In this document: positions 17,040 through 26,642 of the stretch, in pieces
Position numbering within the stretch: the stretch's first letter is position 1
Layout: each line of letters opens with the position of its first letter
Assembly: GCA_002632265.1 (NCBI GenBank)
Contig: NQOV01000009.1
Coordinates: 28,260-92,259 of the forward strand
Source of the DNA: Rhodospirillaceae bacterium MC!
GTDB taxonomy: Bacteria > Pseudomonadota > Alphaproteobacteria > MC1
Length of the DNA: 64,000 nt
Reading direction: 5' to 3'
Program-made: the position numbers and the translations under genes
The notes under the pieces: generated by a model
What the model was told of the DNA's origin: nothing
What the model saw: only the letters and a program-made list of their open reading frames with translations
Databases searched by the model: none

Positions 17040-18551
17040 TTATTTTAGAATATCCACAGGCTTTTGAACTTTTTTAAATGTGTGATTCGTAACACGATAA
17101 ACGGCTAGAGATCTTTTAACTTTACCGTCAACACCGAATTTAAAGACGCCATTTACACCATTATAACCGTTTTTATTGGCAATATACTTATTAATATCAT
17201 CGATATTTTTATTATCTGATATGGTAGCTAACATGCCATAAGCGTCATAACCGATGGCCGCTAAAGATACTGGGACATGATGATACAAGAACTTAAAAGC
17301 GGAATTAAAATTCTGCAATCTATCATAATCAGGAGCGGCAAAGATTGAGCCTGTGAGAGTATTTTCCTTTTGCACCCATGTGGCGTACCAACGTTGCGTT
17401 CCAATAAGTTGAACTTGTTTAAGATCCAGATCATAATAGGGCAGAGCCACAATTAAGGATTGAGCATATTTTTTTGATCCCACAACTAGCAAGATATCGT
17501 ATTCACTTTTAGGACGTTGAATGACTTCTTCTTCTTCGGTATTTGGTAGAATCGCACCTGTTACAGGATCTTTTTTAACGGTTTTGGTTTGCTTTAGGGT
17601 AACTTTCGGAGCGTTGGGATTCTTAGCCATATTATACGCCACTTGGTTCATATTCGAATTATTATTATAGCGTATGGTTTTAATAATTTTAGTATGTAAT
17701 TCTTTGGCGGTTTGCTCTAAAGCTTGGAGTAGAATATCGCCATAAGCCCCAGTGGGAGCTACCACCGCAAATTTTGGTAACAGATCTTTAGTGCGTTTTT
17801 TCGCAAAGGCATAACGAGCAGCAATCGAGACAGAATCTTCAGGCAACTGACCCATTACATATACACCTTTTTTAGCTACTATGGTATTATTTGTAAATGA
17901 AATTAAAGGAATGCCGTCGGCTCTTGCTTGATCTGATATTTCATAGGTTGAGCGTGCTAAAAGAGGGCCTAAGATAACTTCTGCACCAAAGGTCTTTGCT
18001 TGATTATAAGCGGTTTTTGTTGAAGCTACTGTGCTTTTAGTGTCATATATTTGTAAGGCAAGATTAGGCTTGTTATATTTAAAGACAGCCTTTTCGATTC
18101 CTAAAAGGATATCATTACCGTATCTTGAATTTTTCCCTGTTAAAGGCAGAAGTACCGCAACTTTTAAGGTAGTATTAGAAGAATATTTTAGATTCGCACC
18201 ATTTTTAAAAACGATCTGCCCCTTATTAAGTAAGACATTAAGATCGATATTATTAGGATCAATGCTAGTAGCGTCCTTTGCTAGGATATTATTACCATTA
18301 GCGTCCCAAATATCTTCCGTATCAATATGGCTTTCAAGAGCCGAATCCATATTGTTTTGACGATCTTCGGATACATCTGGCGAATCGCTTAGATCGGCAA
18401 TATATCTTGGGCTTAAGTTTTTATTAGAATTTGAATGACTCTTTGTATCTATTGTGCTATTATTATTCTGTGCCTGTGCATTGTAAGCAACGGTATAAAA
18501 TAAAATAAGCAACACAGAAGAAAATACTTTTAATATTAAGGAAATTTTCAT
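17040..18551 (-). CDS. Penicillin-binding protein activator, periplasmic binding-protein fold (LpoA-like)
   Basis: The 503-aa protein has a signal peptide (about residues 1-27) without an obvious lipobox cysteine, and a disordered stretch to about 125. A type I periplasmic-binding fold follows, starting LKVAVLLPLTGKNSRYGNDILLGIEKAVFKYN, with GPLLARSTYEISDQARADGIPLISFTNN. Such proteins beside rsmI are annotated as LpoA-type activators of peptidoglycan synthases. The place next to rsmI-yraN fits that family's usual context. Confidence in the fold is high; the PBP-activator role is inferred from context. Absence of the lipobox would make it soluble or anchored by an uncleaved signal. Confidence 0.8.
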   Translation of the reverse strand: MKISLILKVFSSVLLILFYTVAYNAQAQNNNSTIDTKSHSNSNKNLSPRYIADLSDSPDVSEDRQNNMDSALESHIDTEDIWDANGNNILAKDATSIDPNNIDLNVLLNKGQIVFKNGANLKYSSNTTLKVAVLLPLTGKNSRYGNDILLGIEKAVFKYNKPNLALQIYDTKSTVASTKTAYNQAKTFGAEVILGPLLARSTYEISDQARADGIPLISFTNNTIVAKKGVYVMGQLPEDSVSIAARYAFAKKRTKDLLPKFAVVAPTGAYGDILLQALEQTAKELHTKIIKTIRYNNNSNMNQVAYNMAKNPNAPKVTLKQTKTVKKDPVTGAILPNTEEEEVIQRPKSEYDILLVVGSKKYAQSLIVALPYYDLDLKQVQLIGTQRWYATWVQKENTLTGSIFAAPDYDRLQNFNSAFKFLYHHVPVSLAAIGYDAYGMLATISDNKNIDDINKYIANKNGYNGVNGVFKFGVDGKVKRSLAVYRVTNHTFKKVQKPVDILK

Positions 18552-18553
18552 AT

Positions 18554-19474
18554 ATGCCTCAAAATGAAATAGATTATGATTCTTTAGATTATAATAGAAA
18601 TAAACAAAATAAACAAGAACAAAAACAAATTAATAGTGGTTTATTTATAATTGCTACCCCCATTGGGAATTTGGAAGATATCAGCATACGAGCATTAAAT
18701 ACCTTAGAACAATGTGATATCCTACTATGTGAAGATACAAGAGTAAGTAAAAAGTTACTATCTGCTTATGGTATTAACTCTAATAAAATGGTAGCTTTTC
18801 ATGAACATAATGGCGAAGTTATGGCCCCGAAAATATTTGAATGGCTAAAAGATAAGAAAAAAATCGCTCTGATTTCTGACGCTGGCACGCCCCTTATTTC
18901 TGATCCAGGTTATAAATTACTGGCGTATTGTTATGAACACGATCAAGAAAAAGAAATCAACATCACCCATTTACCTGGCCCATGTTCGCCCATTGCTGGC
19001 ATGGTGCTTTCAGGATTACCAACGGATAGATTCTTTTTTAATGGCTTTTTATCTTCCAAATCCACAGGCAGAAAGAATACACTTTTAGAAATAAAGGACA
19101 TTCAATCAACATTGGTATTTCTCGAATCTCCCCACCGCATAGAAAACACCGTTGGCGACATGTGTGAGATCCTAGGAGACGATCGCCAAGTGGCAATTGT
19201 AAGGGAAATAACCAAGATATATGAAGAACGCATAGCAGGATCTTTAGCCGAAGTTTTAGAGATTCTTAAAAGTAGAAAGCTCAAAGGCGAAATCATCATC
19301 ATAGTAGAACCGCCCCAAAAGGACAAAAAAGAATTCTCCCAAGAGGAAATAAAAGACATGCTAAAAAAATCCCTACAAGACATGAAAACCAAAGAAGCAT
19401 CCAACTACATCGCCGAAATAACAGGCTTAGCAAAAAAGGAAATTTACCAGCTAGCCCTATCACTTAAAGACTAA
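18554..19474 (+). CDS. rsmI: 16S rRNA (cytidine1402-2'-O)-methyltransferase RsmI
   Basis: RsmI methylates the ribose of C1402 in 16S rRNA using S-adenosylmethionine. The 306-aa product has a tetrapyrrole-methylase fold with ATPIGNLEDISIRALNTL, CEDTRVSKKLLSAYGI, ISDAGTPLISDPGYKLL, PGPCSPI and LVFLESPHRIENTV, plus the C-terminal RsmI helical domain. About 30 extra Asn/Lys/Gln/Asp-rich residues precede the conserved start. No later ATG or GTG is in a better position. The start lies 2 bases from the divergent LpoA-like gene's start, so each gene's promoter must lie in the other's coding sequence. Confidence 0.95.
   Translation: MPQNEIDYDSLDYNRNKQNKQEQKQINSGLFIIATPIGNLEDISIRALNTLEQCDILLCEDTRVSKKLLSAYGINSNKMVAFHEHNGEVMAPKIFEWLKDKKKIALISDAGTPLISDPGYKLLAYCYEHDQEKEINITHLPGPCSPIAGMVLSGLPTDRFFFNGFLSSKSTGRKNTLLEIKDIQSTLVFLESPHRIENTVGDMCEILGDDRQVAIVREITKIYEERIAGSLAEVLEILKSRKLKGEIIIIVEPPQKDKKEFSQEEIKDMLKKSLQDMKTKEASNYIAEITGLAKKEIYQLALSLKD
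18588..18616 (-). promoter_or_regulatory. Promoter candidate for the LpoA-like gene, inside rsmI
   Basis: On the minus strand TTGTTT (18616-18611), 17-nt spacer and TATAAT (18593-18588) lie about 40 bases before the LpoA-like start. The site is within the first codons of rsmI, because the two start codons are only 2 bases apart. Confidence 0.5.
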
Positions 19475-19532
19475 TATATCAAAATTAATATATCAAGACT
19501 AATAACAAGATTAATAACAAGATTAAAATACC

Positions 19533-19901
19533 ATGAGTAAGTTAAAGATGAAATTATCCAGCAAGACCAAAGGCAAAATAGGAGAGTTTATCGCTGTATC
19601 CTATTTGCGTATGAAATCCTACAAGCTAGTTAGGAAAAATCTCCAGCTAAAAAGTGGTGAGATCGATATCCTAATGAAAAAGAATAAAACTCTCATCGCC
19701 ATAGAAGTAAAGTTACGCCAGAAAAAGGATGATATCACATACGCCATTACAAAAAAGCAGTATCAACGAATCGCCAACTCTCTCATACAAATATCGGAAG
19801 AATATCCCGAATTTACGGACATCCGAATCGACGGGATATTCATTAGTTTAAAGCCATTTAGTATCGAACATCTCACATTAGAAGAAGAGCTATTATTTTA
19901 A
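19533..19901 (+). CDS. yraN: UPF0102 family protein YraN
   Basis: This is a 122-aa nuclease-like (Holliday-junction resolvase fold) protein. The family features KTKGKIGEFIAVSYLRMKSYKLVRKN, GEIDILMKKN and AIEVKLRQ supply the E-(x)-D-EVK catalytic-type pattern. Its biochemical role is unknown. It follows rsmI by 58 bases, the order common in proteobacteria. A basic N-terminus fits nucleic-acid binding. Confidence 0.92.
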   Translation: MSKLKMKLSSKTKGKIGEFIAVSYLRMKSYKLVRKNLQLKSGEIDILMKKNKTLIAIEVKLRQKKDDITYAITKKQYQRIANSLIQISEEYPEFTDIRIDGIFISLKPFSIEHLTLEEELLF

Positions 19902-19926
19902 AGGATCTTTTTCCAATAAGTCATTC

Positions 19927-20847
19927 CTATTTAGCAAAAACCTTTTCAAGATTCGGTACGATTTGTTTTTTGCGACTCATTAAACCAGATACCCAAGGAT
20001 CAGCTTGAAGATTCTGTGCAAAAGCAGTATTGATTTCATCTGGAGTATTAGAGGCTAGGATTAATTCTGATCCCTCTTTCATAAGATCGGTTACCACAAG
20101 TAATAGAGTATCACATTTGCGTTCTTTTTGTGCTTGATTAACGGTTTCTTGCAGTTCGGCACGTACGTTATCGATCATGGCTAATTCCATAACTTCTATT
20201 TGACCACAACCGATTTTTTTACCGTTCATTTCAAATTCTTTATAATCTCTCATTAGGAGATCGTTGGCACTAATCCCCTCGATAGAAGATTTAATGCGGA
20301 AAATTTCCATGCCGAATTCGTACACATCATCAATACCAGATAAGCGGGCTAAATCTTCGGCCACCTGTTCATCCACTGCGGTGGTTGTTGGCGATTTAAA
20401 TAATAAAGTATCAGAAAGAATCGCCCCCAAGCTAAGACCAGCACTGATTTTAGTCATTTTAATGTTATAAAAATCATATACATGTTTTACAATCGTAGCA
20501 GTACATCCCCACGGTTGAGCCCAATATTCAATGGGATTAGACGTGGTTAAAGCCCCTACCTTATGATGATCAATCACGCCACAAATTGTCGCTTTAGAAG
20601 TGTCTGGTAATTGGGTAAGATCGGAAGTATCTACTAAAAATACTTCTTGATCATCAAAACTTTCGATTACTTCAGGAGCTGATACACCGAATTTATCTAA
20701 GATGAATTGGGTTTCTGGCGTTGGCGTGCCTAATGCTACAGGTTTGGCTTTTATTCCCCTTTGGTATAATAATTCTGCCACAGTAAAAGCGGCGGTAATT
20801 GAATCTGTATCAGGGTTTAGATGGCCGCATACTAGAGTAGTTGTCAT
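19927..20847 (-). CDS. ppaC: Manganese-dependent inorganic pyrophosphatase (family II)
   Basis: It hydrolyses pyrophosphate to drive biosynthesis. The 306-aa length fits family II. The DHH domain shows GHLNPDTDSI (metal ligands), LVDTSD and GVIDHHK. The DHHA2 domain follows, and the C-terminus has the substrate-binding SRKKQ. There are no CBS domains. Family II enzymes are the minority type among proteobacteria, where family I (ppa) is more usual. It is monocistronic and converges on yraN 25 bases away. Confidence 0.95.
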   Translation of the reverse strand: MTTTLVCGHLNPDTDSITAAFTVAELLYQRGIKAKPVALGTPTPETQFILDKFGVSAPEVIESFDDQEVFLVDTSDLTQLPDTSKATICGVIDHHKVGALTTSNPIEYWAQPWGCTATIVKHVYDFYNIKMTKISAGLSLGAILSDTLLFKSPTTTAVDEQVAEDLARLSGIDDVYEFGMEIFRIKSSIEGISANDLLMRDYKEFEMNGKKIGCGQIEVMELAMIDNVRAELQETVNQAQKERKCDTLLLVVTDLMKEGSELILASNTPDEINTAFAQNLQADPWVSGLMSRKKQIVPNLEKVFAK

Positions 20848-20976
20848 GATAACTTCCTTTATGTTTTCTTTGTTATAGGATTGTGATAATTAGATAATTT
20901 CCACAATCCTAATCTCATTTCATTTTCATATTATATTATAAAATAAGAAGAAAGTAAAGCTATTTTTAAGCTCTCT

Positions 20977-21396
20977 TTAAGCGGCCATGGGTTCATGAAC
21001 TTTCGGCATATGGAACTTTAAAAGATAAGCACTCACAAGAATACTAACTTGGCTAGCAATCTCCACATGCAATCCTAAAATATTACTAATGACCGTGGCA
21101 ATATTCCCCACTAAACTTTTTAAGCTCGGCACACTAACATCCGAGACATAACTCTCAATAAGCCCATAAGATAACTTCCAAATCTTTTTCCATACACTTA
21201 CCACGCTGATAAGTAAGGGCTTATTTTCTTGATAGGACGGTACAATATTAGTAAAACGTGAAAGAGTAGCGATACTATGATCCTTAAAACTCTTCTTATT
21301 TTCTTGGGTTAAAATATCATAAAAGTAATCTTGTGATTCTTTAGGAACTAATGTTTGAATGATTGGTTTAAAATCTTGTCTATTGAAAGTAAGCAT
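20977..21396 (-). CDS. Hypothetical protein, 139 aa
   Basis: No family is recognised. It is polar in the N-terminal half, and from about residue 90 it becomes amphipathic/hydrophobic (SVPSLKSLVGNIATVISNILGLHVEIASQVSILVSAYLL). This could be a single membrane-associated helix or a helical hairpin. There is no signal peptide. The ATG at 21396 follows AAAGGAGAG (strong ribosome-binding site), which supports translation. It stands alone between ppaC and a repeat-rich region. Confidence 0.6.
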   Translation of the reverse strand: MLTFNRQDFKPIIQTLVPKESQDYFYDILTQENKKSFKDHSIATLSRFTNIVPSYQENKPLLISVVSVWKKIWKLSYGLIESYVSDVSVPSLKSLVGNIATVISNILGLHVEIASQVSILVSAYLLKFHMPKVHEPMAA

Positions 21397-21630
21397 TTTA
21401 CTCTCCTTTATGTGAGTTGATAAAAATATCTCATGCTATATAAGTAATTGTTATTTTGAGAAAATCAAGTATAATCACTAAGAAATACCACAATAAACAC
21501 CCTAGATTCTAAGAACTCTTGACAGGTGGCCGCTATATCCGAGTATGAAATCTTCGCAGATGGATCGAGCAAAGCTTTTTCGCTAACACTTTAGGGATGG
21601 GGATAGGTAAGTATCTATAATATTGGTATA

Positions 21631-21755
21631 TTTAATATCAATATATGTAATATCAATATATGTAATATCAATATGTAATATACCCATATGTAATATACCC
21701 ATATGTAATATACCAATGTGTAATGTACCAATACTTAATGTGTCAATATTTAATG
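21631..21755. repeat. 15-bp tandem repeat, about 8 copies
   Basis: Units such as TGTAATATCAATATA, TGTAATATACCCATA (twice, identical), TGTAATATACCAATG and TGTAATGTACCAATA follow each other; one unit is 13 bp. The array grows out of the TATAATATTGGTATA end of the composite block. The sequence drift along the array suggests stepwise duplication. Confidence 0.85.
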
Positions 21756-21790
21756 TTGATGTGTTATGTGTATTGTATATTCTTTTGTTT

Positions 21791-21831
21791 TAGTTTGTTG
21801 CTGGCCTAATATATAGGCCAGCAACAAACTA
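21791..21831. repeat. Short GGCC hairpin (R2-short), perfect 18-bp stem
   Basis: Arm TAGTTTGTTGCTGGCCTA pairs perfectly with 21814-21831 across a 5-nt ATATA loop. It is nearly identical to the copy at 42608-42652. Confidence 0.85.
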
Positions 21832-22048
21832 ATTATAACAACATCGGCAGAATTCTCAAGAGTAAGAGTAAGAGCAAGAGTAAGAATGAGAATGAGAATG
21901 AGAGCAGAACAAGAACTAACATAATTATGAGAATCAAAATGAGAAATAGAACCAGCATAAGAATGGGATCAAGAATAGTCATAATCATGAGCATGAAAAC
22001 AAGCACAAAAAAAGATCTAGATATTTTCTAGATCTTTCTTTAAATGTA

Positions 22049-22124
22049 TGGTGGGTGATAAGAGACTCGAACTCCTGACCCTCTCGGTGTAAACGAGATG
22101 CTCTACCAACTGAGCTAATCACCC
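22049..22124 (-). tRNA. tRNA-Val (anticodon TAC), copy 1
   Basis: A 76-nt cloverleaf: acceptor GGGTGAT/ATCACCC, D arm AGCTCAGTTGGTAGAGC, anticodon loop TTTACAC giving TAC, GTTCGAG in the T loop, A73, and encoded CCA. The RNA sequence is identical to the second copy 23 bases away. Confidence 0.97.
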
Positions 22125-22147
22125 CTGGGCGTATACGGATAATAAAA

Positions 22148-22223
22148 TGGTGGGTGATAAGAGACTCGAACTCCTGACCCTCTCGGTGTAAACGAGATGC
22201 TCTACCAACTGAGCTAATCACCC
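22148..22223 (-). tRNA. tRNA-Val (anticodon TAC), copy 2
   Basis: It is identical to copy 1 over its 76 nt and is the upstream member of the pair. The flanks differ, so the duplication covers little more than the gene. A perfect repeat like this is prone to deletion or expansion. Confidence 0.97.
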
Positions 22224-22329
22224 TACTTATTATTTAAGTATAGCTTTATCTTAATATAAAATATCTGATTAATCAAGAACTAATTTATTTTTTTATCTTT
22301 AGCATTAATAAATAATTGTTCTATAAAGT

Positions 22330-22358
22330 AAAAGAGTACTCGCATGGAGTACTCTTTT
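22330..22358. terminator. Intrinsic-type terminator downstream of lon
   Basis: Perfect 12-bp stem AAAAGAGTACTC with its complement, loop GCATG. The plus side is followed by GTTTTTT and the minus side by TTTTACTTT. It lies between lon and the tRNA-Val pair, so it may stop lon transcription from entering the tRNAs and act in both directions. Confidence 0.75.
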
Positions 22359-22425
22359 GTTTTTTCTGCACTCTTGTTAAGGGGTGCTAAAAATAGAATC
22401 AGTAATTAATTTCAACCCAAGATGT

Positions 22426-22530
22426 GGGGTGGGAAAAAGTACTTAGATAGCAGTTGTAAGCCGTGCGTACATGTATATGTACTACCTAAGCATGGCTTAA
22501 AAACGCTATGATGAGTATTTTTTACGCCCC
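22426..22530. repeat. Stop-palindrome family (R3) after lon
   Basis: The outer arms GGGGTGGGAAAAAGTACT (left) and AGTATTTTTTACGCCCC (right) are imperfect inverted repeats. An inner hairpin GTACATGTATATGTAC sits at the centre. On the lon coding strand the element begins 8 bases after the stop as AAGGGGCGTAAAAAATACT. Confidence 0.7.
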
Positions 22531-22537
22531 TTTCCCC

Positions 22538-24967
22538 TTAGTTGGCTAGATTCTTATTAACTTCGCCTTCTTCTTTAACTGGTAAGAATGAGGCTTCGAT
22601 TTCTTCTTCTGACCAATTTAGCGGAACTAACTCTTCAACTAAAGCGTGCTTAAGAACTTCGGTTACATGTTTAGCAGGAATAATTTCTAGCTTGGATGTG
22701 ATAGTCTCTGGAATATCCTTTAAGTCTTTAAGGTTATCATGGGGAATGATTACGGTTTTAATGCCTGCACGCACTGCCGCCATGGTTTTTTCCTTTAATC
22801 CACCGATTGGCAAGACATTACCCCTTAAGGTAACTTCGCCTGTCATCGCCACATCTTTTTTAACTTTTACCCCAGTAAAGGCGGAAACAATGGTGGTTAC
22901 CATGCCAACCCCTGCCGATGGTCCATCTTTTGGCACTGCCCCTTCAGGTACGTGGATGTGAATATCTCTATTTTTAAACATCATCGGTTTAATACCAAAA
23001 TCTAGCGAATTGGAACGCACGAATGAAAAGGCGGTTTTAATGGATTCTTGCATAACATCGCCAAGCTTACCAGTGATTTTAGCATTACCTTTACCACCAT
23101 ACATTAATAGAGCCTCGATCGATAGCACATCGCCACCTGCTTGGGTATATGCCAAGCCAGTTACAACGCCATGTTGATCGCTTTCTTCTGCCAAGCCGAA
23201 TTTATACTTACGCACGCCAAGATATTTTTCCAGATTATCGCTTGATACCGCTATGGAATCCACATCATCTTCAATTAAAATTTCTTTAACGGCTTTACGA
23301 GTAAGTTTATTGATCTCACGTTCTAAATTTCTCACGCCTGCTTCACGAGTGTAATAGCGGATCAAATCCAGTAAAGATTCGTCATCCACTTGCCATTCGT
23401 TATCTTTTAAGCCTGCAAGTTCTTGTTGTTTCTTGATAATATGACGTTTAGCGATCTCTTGCTTTTCTTCTTCCGTATAACCAGAAAGGTTAATTACTTC
23501 CATACGATCAAGTAAAGCATCAGGAATTTCCAAGCTATTGGCGGTACAAATGAACATTACATCCGAGAGATCATATTCCAGTTCCATATAATGATCGACA
23601 AATTTATCATTTTGTTCGGGATCTAAAACTTCAAGCAAGGCCGCTGCAGGATCGCCACGCCAGTTAGAAGAGATTTTATCAATTTCATCGAATAGAATTA
23701 AAGGATTGGAAACCTTAGATTTTTTCATGGCATTGATAACTTTACCAGGCATTGCCCCCACATAGGTACGACGATGACCTCGAATCTCTGATTCATCACT
23801 TACACCACCTAGGGCAACACGCACGAATTCACGGCTAGTCGCTTTGGCAATGGAAGACCCTAGGGATGTTTTACCCACACCTGGAGGACCTACGAAACAT
23901 AGAATTGGGCCCTTAACCTTTTTCATACGTTGTTGGACTGCAAGATATTCAACAATACGTTCTTTAACCTTTTCCAAACCGTAATGATCTTCATCTAAAA
24001 TGCCTTGAGCTTTTGTAAGATCCTTATTTAGTTTAGAGGGTTTTTTCCATGGTAGGGCTAGAATAGTATCGATATAAGTACGAATCACTCCTGCTTCGGA
24101 CGACATGGGCGAAGTGGATTTTAATTTCTTTAACTCAACGGTAATTTTCTCTTTTGCCTCTTTTGACAGTTTGGTTTTTTTGATCTTCTTTTCAATTTCT
24201 TTGATTTCAGATTCTTCGGATGCGTCATCGTCGCCGAGTTCTTTCTTAATGGCTTTCATTTTCTCATTAAGATAATAATCCTTTTGAGTTTTTTCCATTT
24301 GACGCTTAACTCTTGTGCCGATCTTTTTTTCCATTTTGGCAAGACCTGCCTCATTTTCCATTGCTGATAAAATGAGTGCTAATCTTTTTGTAAGATTTAA
24401 CTCTTCTAGAATTTCTTGTTTTACCGAGACTTTTACATCCAAATGAGATGAAAGAATATCGGTTAATTTCTTAACATCTTTAATTTTTGCTAGGGATTTA
24501 GAAATCTCTGGCGGAATTTTGCGACTAAGTTTGCTATAACTATCAAACTTTTTAATTACCATGCGTATCATGGCATCACGTTCGAGTAATTGCTTTTCGT
24601 CATCAGGAGCGATATCATCCATATCTTCTTGCTCTTCTACGGAAGCAAGGAACATATCATTGGTGATTTCAAGATTCTTCACATCCACTCTTCGCAAGCC
24701 CTCAATTAGAGCTTTGACTGTGCCGTCTGGTAATTTCATCAACTGGATGATTTTAGCTACAACGCCGAAATGATATAAATCATCAACGTTAGGATCATCA
24801 AGATCCGCTTCCTTTTGTGCCAACAATATGATTTCTTTAGTGTTAGACATTACCGCATCTAAGGCTAGAATAGATCTTTCACGCCCTATGAATAAAGGCA
24901 CTACCATATTGGGGAATACAACCATATCCCTTAAAGCTAATACAGGTTGTTTGTTTTGTTCTGTCAT
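22538..24967 (-). CDS. lon: ATP-dependent protease La (Lon)
   Basis: Cytosolic AAA+ protease for misfolded and regulatory proteins. The 809-aa length is full. It has an N-terminal substrate-binding domain (QPVLALRDMVVFPNMVVPLFIGRERS), a coiled-coil region, Walker A GPPGVGKTSLG, Walker B LILFDEIDKI, sensor region, and a protease domain with the Ser-Lys dyad: S684 in PKDGPSAGVG and K727 in GGLKEK. It lies 214 bases downstream of clpX. Order tig-clpP-clpX-lon is the common proteobacterial arrangement. Confidence 0.98.
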   Translation of the reverse strand: MTEQNKQPVLALRDMVVFPNMVVPLFIGRERSILALDAVMSNTKEIILLAQKEADLDDPNVDDLYHFGVVAKIIQLMKLPDGTVKALIEGLRRVDVKNLEITNDMFLASVEEQEDMDDIAPDDEKQLLERDAMIRMVIKKFDSYSKLSRKIPPEISKSLAKIKDVKKLTDILSSHLDVKVSVKQEILEELNLTKRLALILSAMENEAGLAKMEKKIGTRVKRQMEKTQKDYYLNEKMKAIKKELGDDDASEESEIKEIEKKIKKTKLSKEAKEKITVELKKLKSTSPMSSEAGVIRTYIDTILALPWKKPSKLNKDLTKAQGILDEDHYGLEKVKERIVEYLAVQQRMKKVKGPILCFVGPPGVGKTSLGSSIAKATSREFVRVALGGVSDESEIRGHRRTYVGAMPGKVINAMKKSKVSNPLILFDEIDKISSNWRGDPAAALLEVLDPEQNDKFVDHYMELEYDLSDVMFICTANSLEIPDALLDRMEVINLSGYTEEEKQEIAKRHIIKKQQELAGLKDNEWQVDDESLLDLIRYYTREAGVRNLEREINKLTRKAVKEILIEDDVDSIAVSSDNLEKYLGVRKYKFGLAEESDQHGVVTGLAYTQAGGDVLSIEALLMYGGKGNAKITGKLGDVMQESIKTAFSFVRSNSLDFGIKPMMFKNRDIHIHVPEGAVPKDGPSAGVGMVTTIVSAFTGVKVKKDVAMTGEVTLRGNVLPIGGLKEKTMAAVRAGIKTVIIPHDNLKDLKDIPETITSKLEIIPAKHVTEVLKHALVEELVPLNWSEEEIEASFLPVKEEGEVNKNLAN

Positions 24968-25181
24968 TTTTTTATTTTCCTATCTCAATGCCCTTGTAAA
25001 TTATACTAAAAATGGGCCATTAAAAAACTATAATACTAAAATACTAGTACTTATAGAAAAGCATACTAAACTAATATAAAACAATTTTGCAAAAACAAGA
25101 TTTGTTATAAATTAGTTACATATCAGGCATAATATAAATATGAACCCCTAAATGGGCGTTGATATTTTTTATGACCATAAC

Positions 25182-26408
25182 TTAATTATAGGTTGGTTTT
25201 TCTTTTTTTGCAACAGTTTCTTTATTAACAGTTACTTTTTTTATGGATTTATCACTTGGGATCTCATACATAGGATCAAGTAAAATGTTCTCTACAACCG
25301 AACGTAAGCCCCTTGCACCTGTTTTTCTTTTAATGGCAATACTTGCGATTTCTGTAAGAGATTCTTCTGTGAATTCAAGGTCTACATCTTCCATATCAAA
25401 TAATGCTTTATACTGTTTGATAATCGCATTTTTCGGTTCGGTTAGAATGGAAATTAAGGCCTCTTCATCAAGATCTTCAAGTACGGTCCATACTGGTATA
25501 CGTCCAATTAATTCAGGGATCAAGCCGAATTTTACCAGATCTTTAGGAGATAGTTTCTTGAATTCATCGCCGATCTTAGGATCTTCAGCAGATTTAACTT
25601 TCGCACCAAAGCCGATACTAGAACCTTTTTCCCTTTTGCCGATAACTTTTTCCAAGCCGTCGAAAGCACCGCCACAAATGAATAGAATGTTAGTTGTGTC
25701 GATCTTGGTGGTTTCGCCCTGCGGATGTTTTCTTCCGCCTTGCGGTGGTACAGAGGCCACAGTGCCTTCGATGATTTTTAACAGAGCTTGTTGTACGCCC
25801 TCCCCTGATACATCACGAGTAATGGACGGATTCTCGGTTTTTCTTGAGATTTTATCGATCTCATCAATGTAGATAATCCCTCGTTCTGTTTTTGCCACGT
25901 CATTATCTGCTGACTGTAATAATTTTAGAATGATATTTTCCACATCTTCACCCACATAACCCGCTTCGGTTAGGGTAGTAGCGTCGACCATGGCGAAAGG
26001 CACTTCTAAAACTCGTGCTAAAGTAGAAGCTAGCAATGTTTTACCGCTCCCAGTAGGGCCCACAAGAAGAACGTTAGATTTTTGCATTTCCACATCCGTA
26101 TCCTGTTGTAAGTGCATTAATCTTTTATAGTGATTATACACGGCCACCGATAGAACTTTCTTAGCGTCGTTTTGTCCAATGATGTAATCATCCAGAGCTT
26201 CTTTAAGTTTGGCAGGAGTTTTAAGATCCTTTAAGCCTTCGGCTACTATTTCTTGATTTTCCGCTTGTTTGATACTTTCTTGAGATGTATCTAAACACTC
26301 GCCACAAATATAAGAGGTTTGTCCGTTTGTGAAATTGGTAATGCCTGCAACAAACACTTCCACTTCTTCATCTGATTTTCCGCAAAAACTACAATGCTTT
26401 GTACTCAT
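25182..26408 (-). CDS. clpX: ATP-dependent Clp protease ATP-binding subunit ClpX
   Basis: AAA+ unfoldase that feeds ClpP. The start is placed at the ATG at 26408 ([12 protein letters not shown]), preceded by GGTGGA; the frame is open 20 codons further but those residues do not belong to the family. The 408-aa product has an N-terminal zinc-binding domain (C..C in HCSFCGKS and CGEC), Walker [12 protein letters not shown], Walker [11 protein letters not shown], the IGF-type ClpP-docking loop in SIGFGAKV, and C-terminal [12 protein letters not shown]. It lies 234 bases downstream of clpP. Confidence 0.97.
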   Translation of the reverse strand: MSTKHCSFCGKSDEEVEVFVAGITNFTNGQTSYICGECLDTSQESIKQAENQEIVAEGLKDLKTPAKLKEALDDYIIGQNDAKKVLSVAVYNHYKRLMHLQQDTDVEMQKSNVLLVGPTGSGKTLLASTLARVLEVPFAMVDATTLTEAGYVGEDVENIILKLLQSADNDVAKTERGIIYIDEIDKISRKTENPSITRDVSGEGVQQALLKIIEGTVASVPPQGGRKHPQGETTKIDTTNILFICGGAFDGLEKVIGKREKGSSIGFGAKVKSAEDPKIGDEFKKLSPKDLVKFGLIPELIGRIPVWTVLEDLDEEALISILTEPKNAIIKQYKALFDMEDVDLEFTEESLTEIASIAIKRKTGARGLRSVVENILLDPMYEIPSDKSIKKVTVNKETVAKKEKPTYN

Positions 26409-26642
26409 TTTTATCCACCGTTTAATGATCTTGGTTATTAAAGAATTATAAAAAACACAATTCTTCATTCTTTTTTAGCTAGGTGAGAAAAAGAAATACA
26501 TAGATACTTTTTTCATGATCGGTTTGGTTGTGATCTGATAATAAGATTAAGACATTAGACATTAGATCTTAATTAAAAGTATTTAGTTATTCTTTTCTCA
26601 AGGCTAAATTATATTATATTATATTTACTATACTAAGTTTGA

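Larger units (their letters stand above)
21397..22048. other. Repeat-rich intergenic region before tRNA-Val
   Basis: No gene is seen. It holds an R1 composite copy (21513-21570, then GGGATGGGGATAGGTAAG at about 21596), a 15-bp tandem array (21631-21755), a perfect GGCC hairpin (21791-21831) and a purine-rich AAGAGT/GAATGA hexamer tract (about 21855-21930). Confidence 0.65.

Noticed and set aside
21985..22221. 78-codon minus-strand frame
   Set aside because: It is a translation of the two tRNA-Val genes and has an internal repeat only because the tRNAs are duplicated.
26409..26468. N-terminal extension of ClpX
   Set aside because: The residues are not part of the zinc-binding domain and the ATG at 26408 has the better ribosome-binding site.
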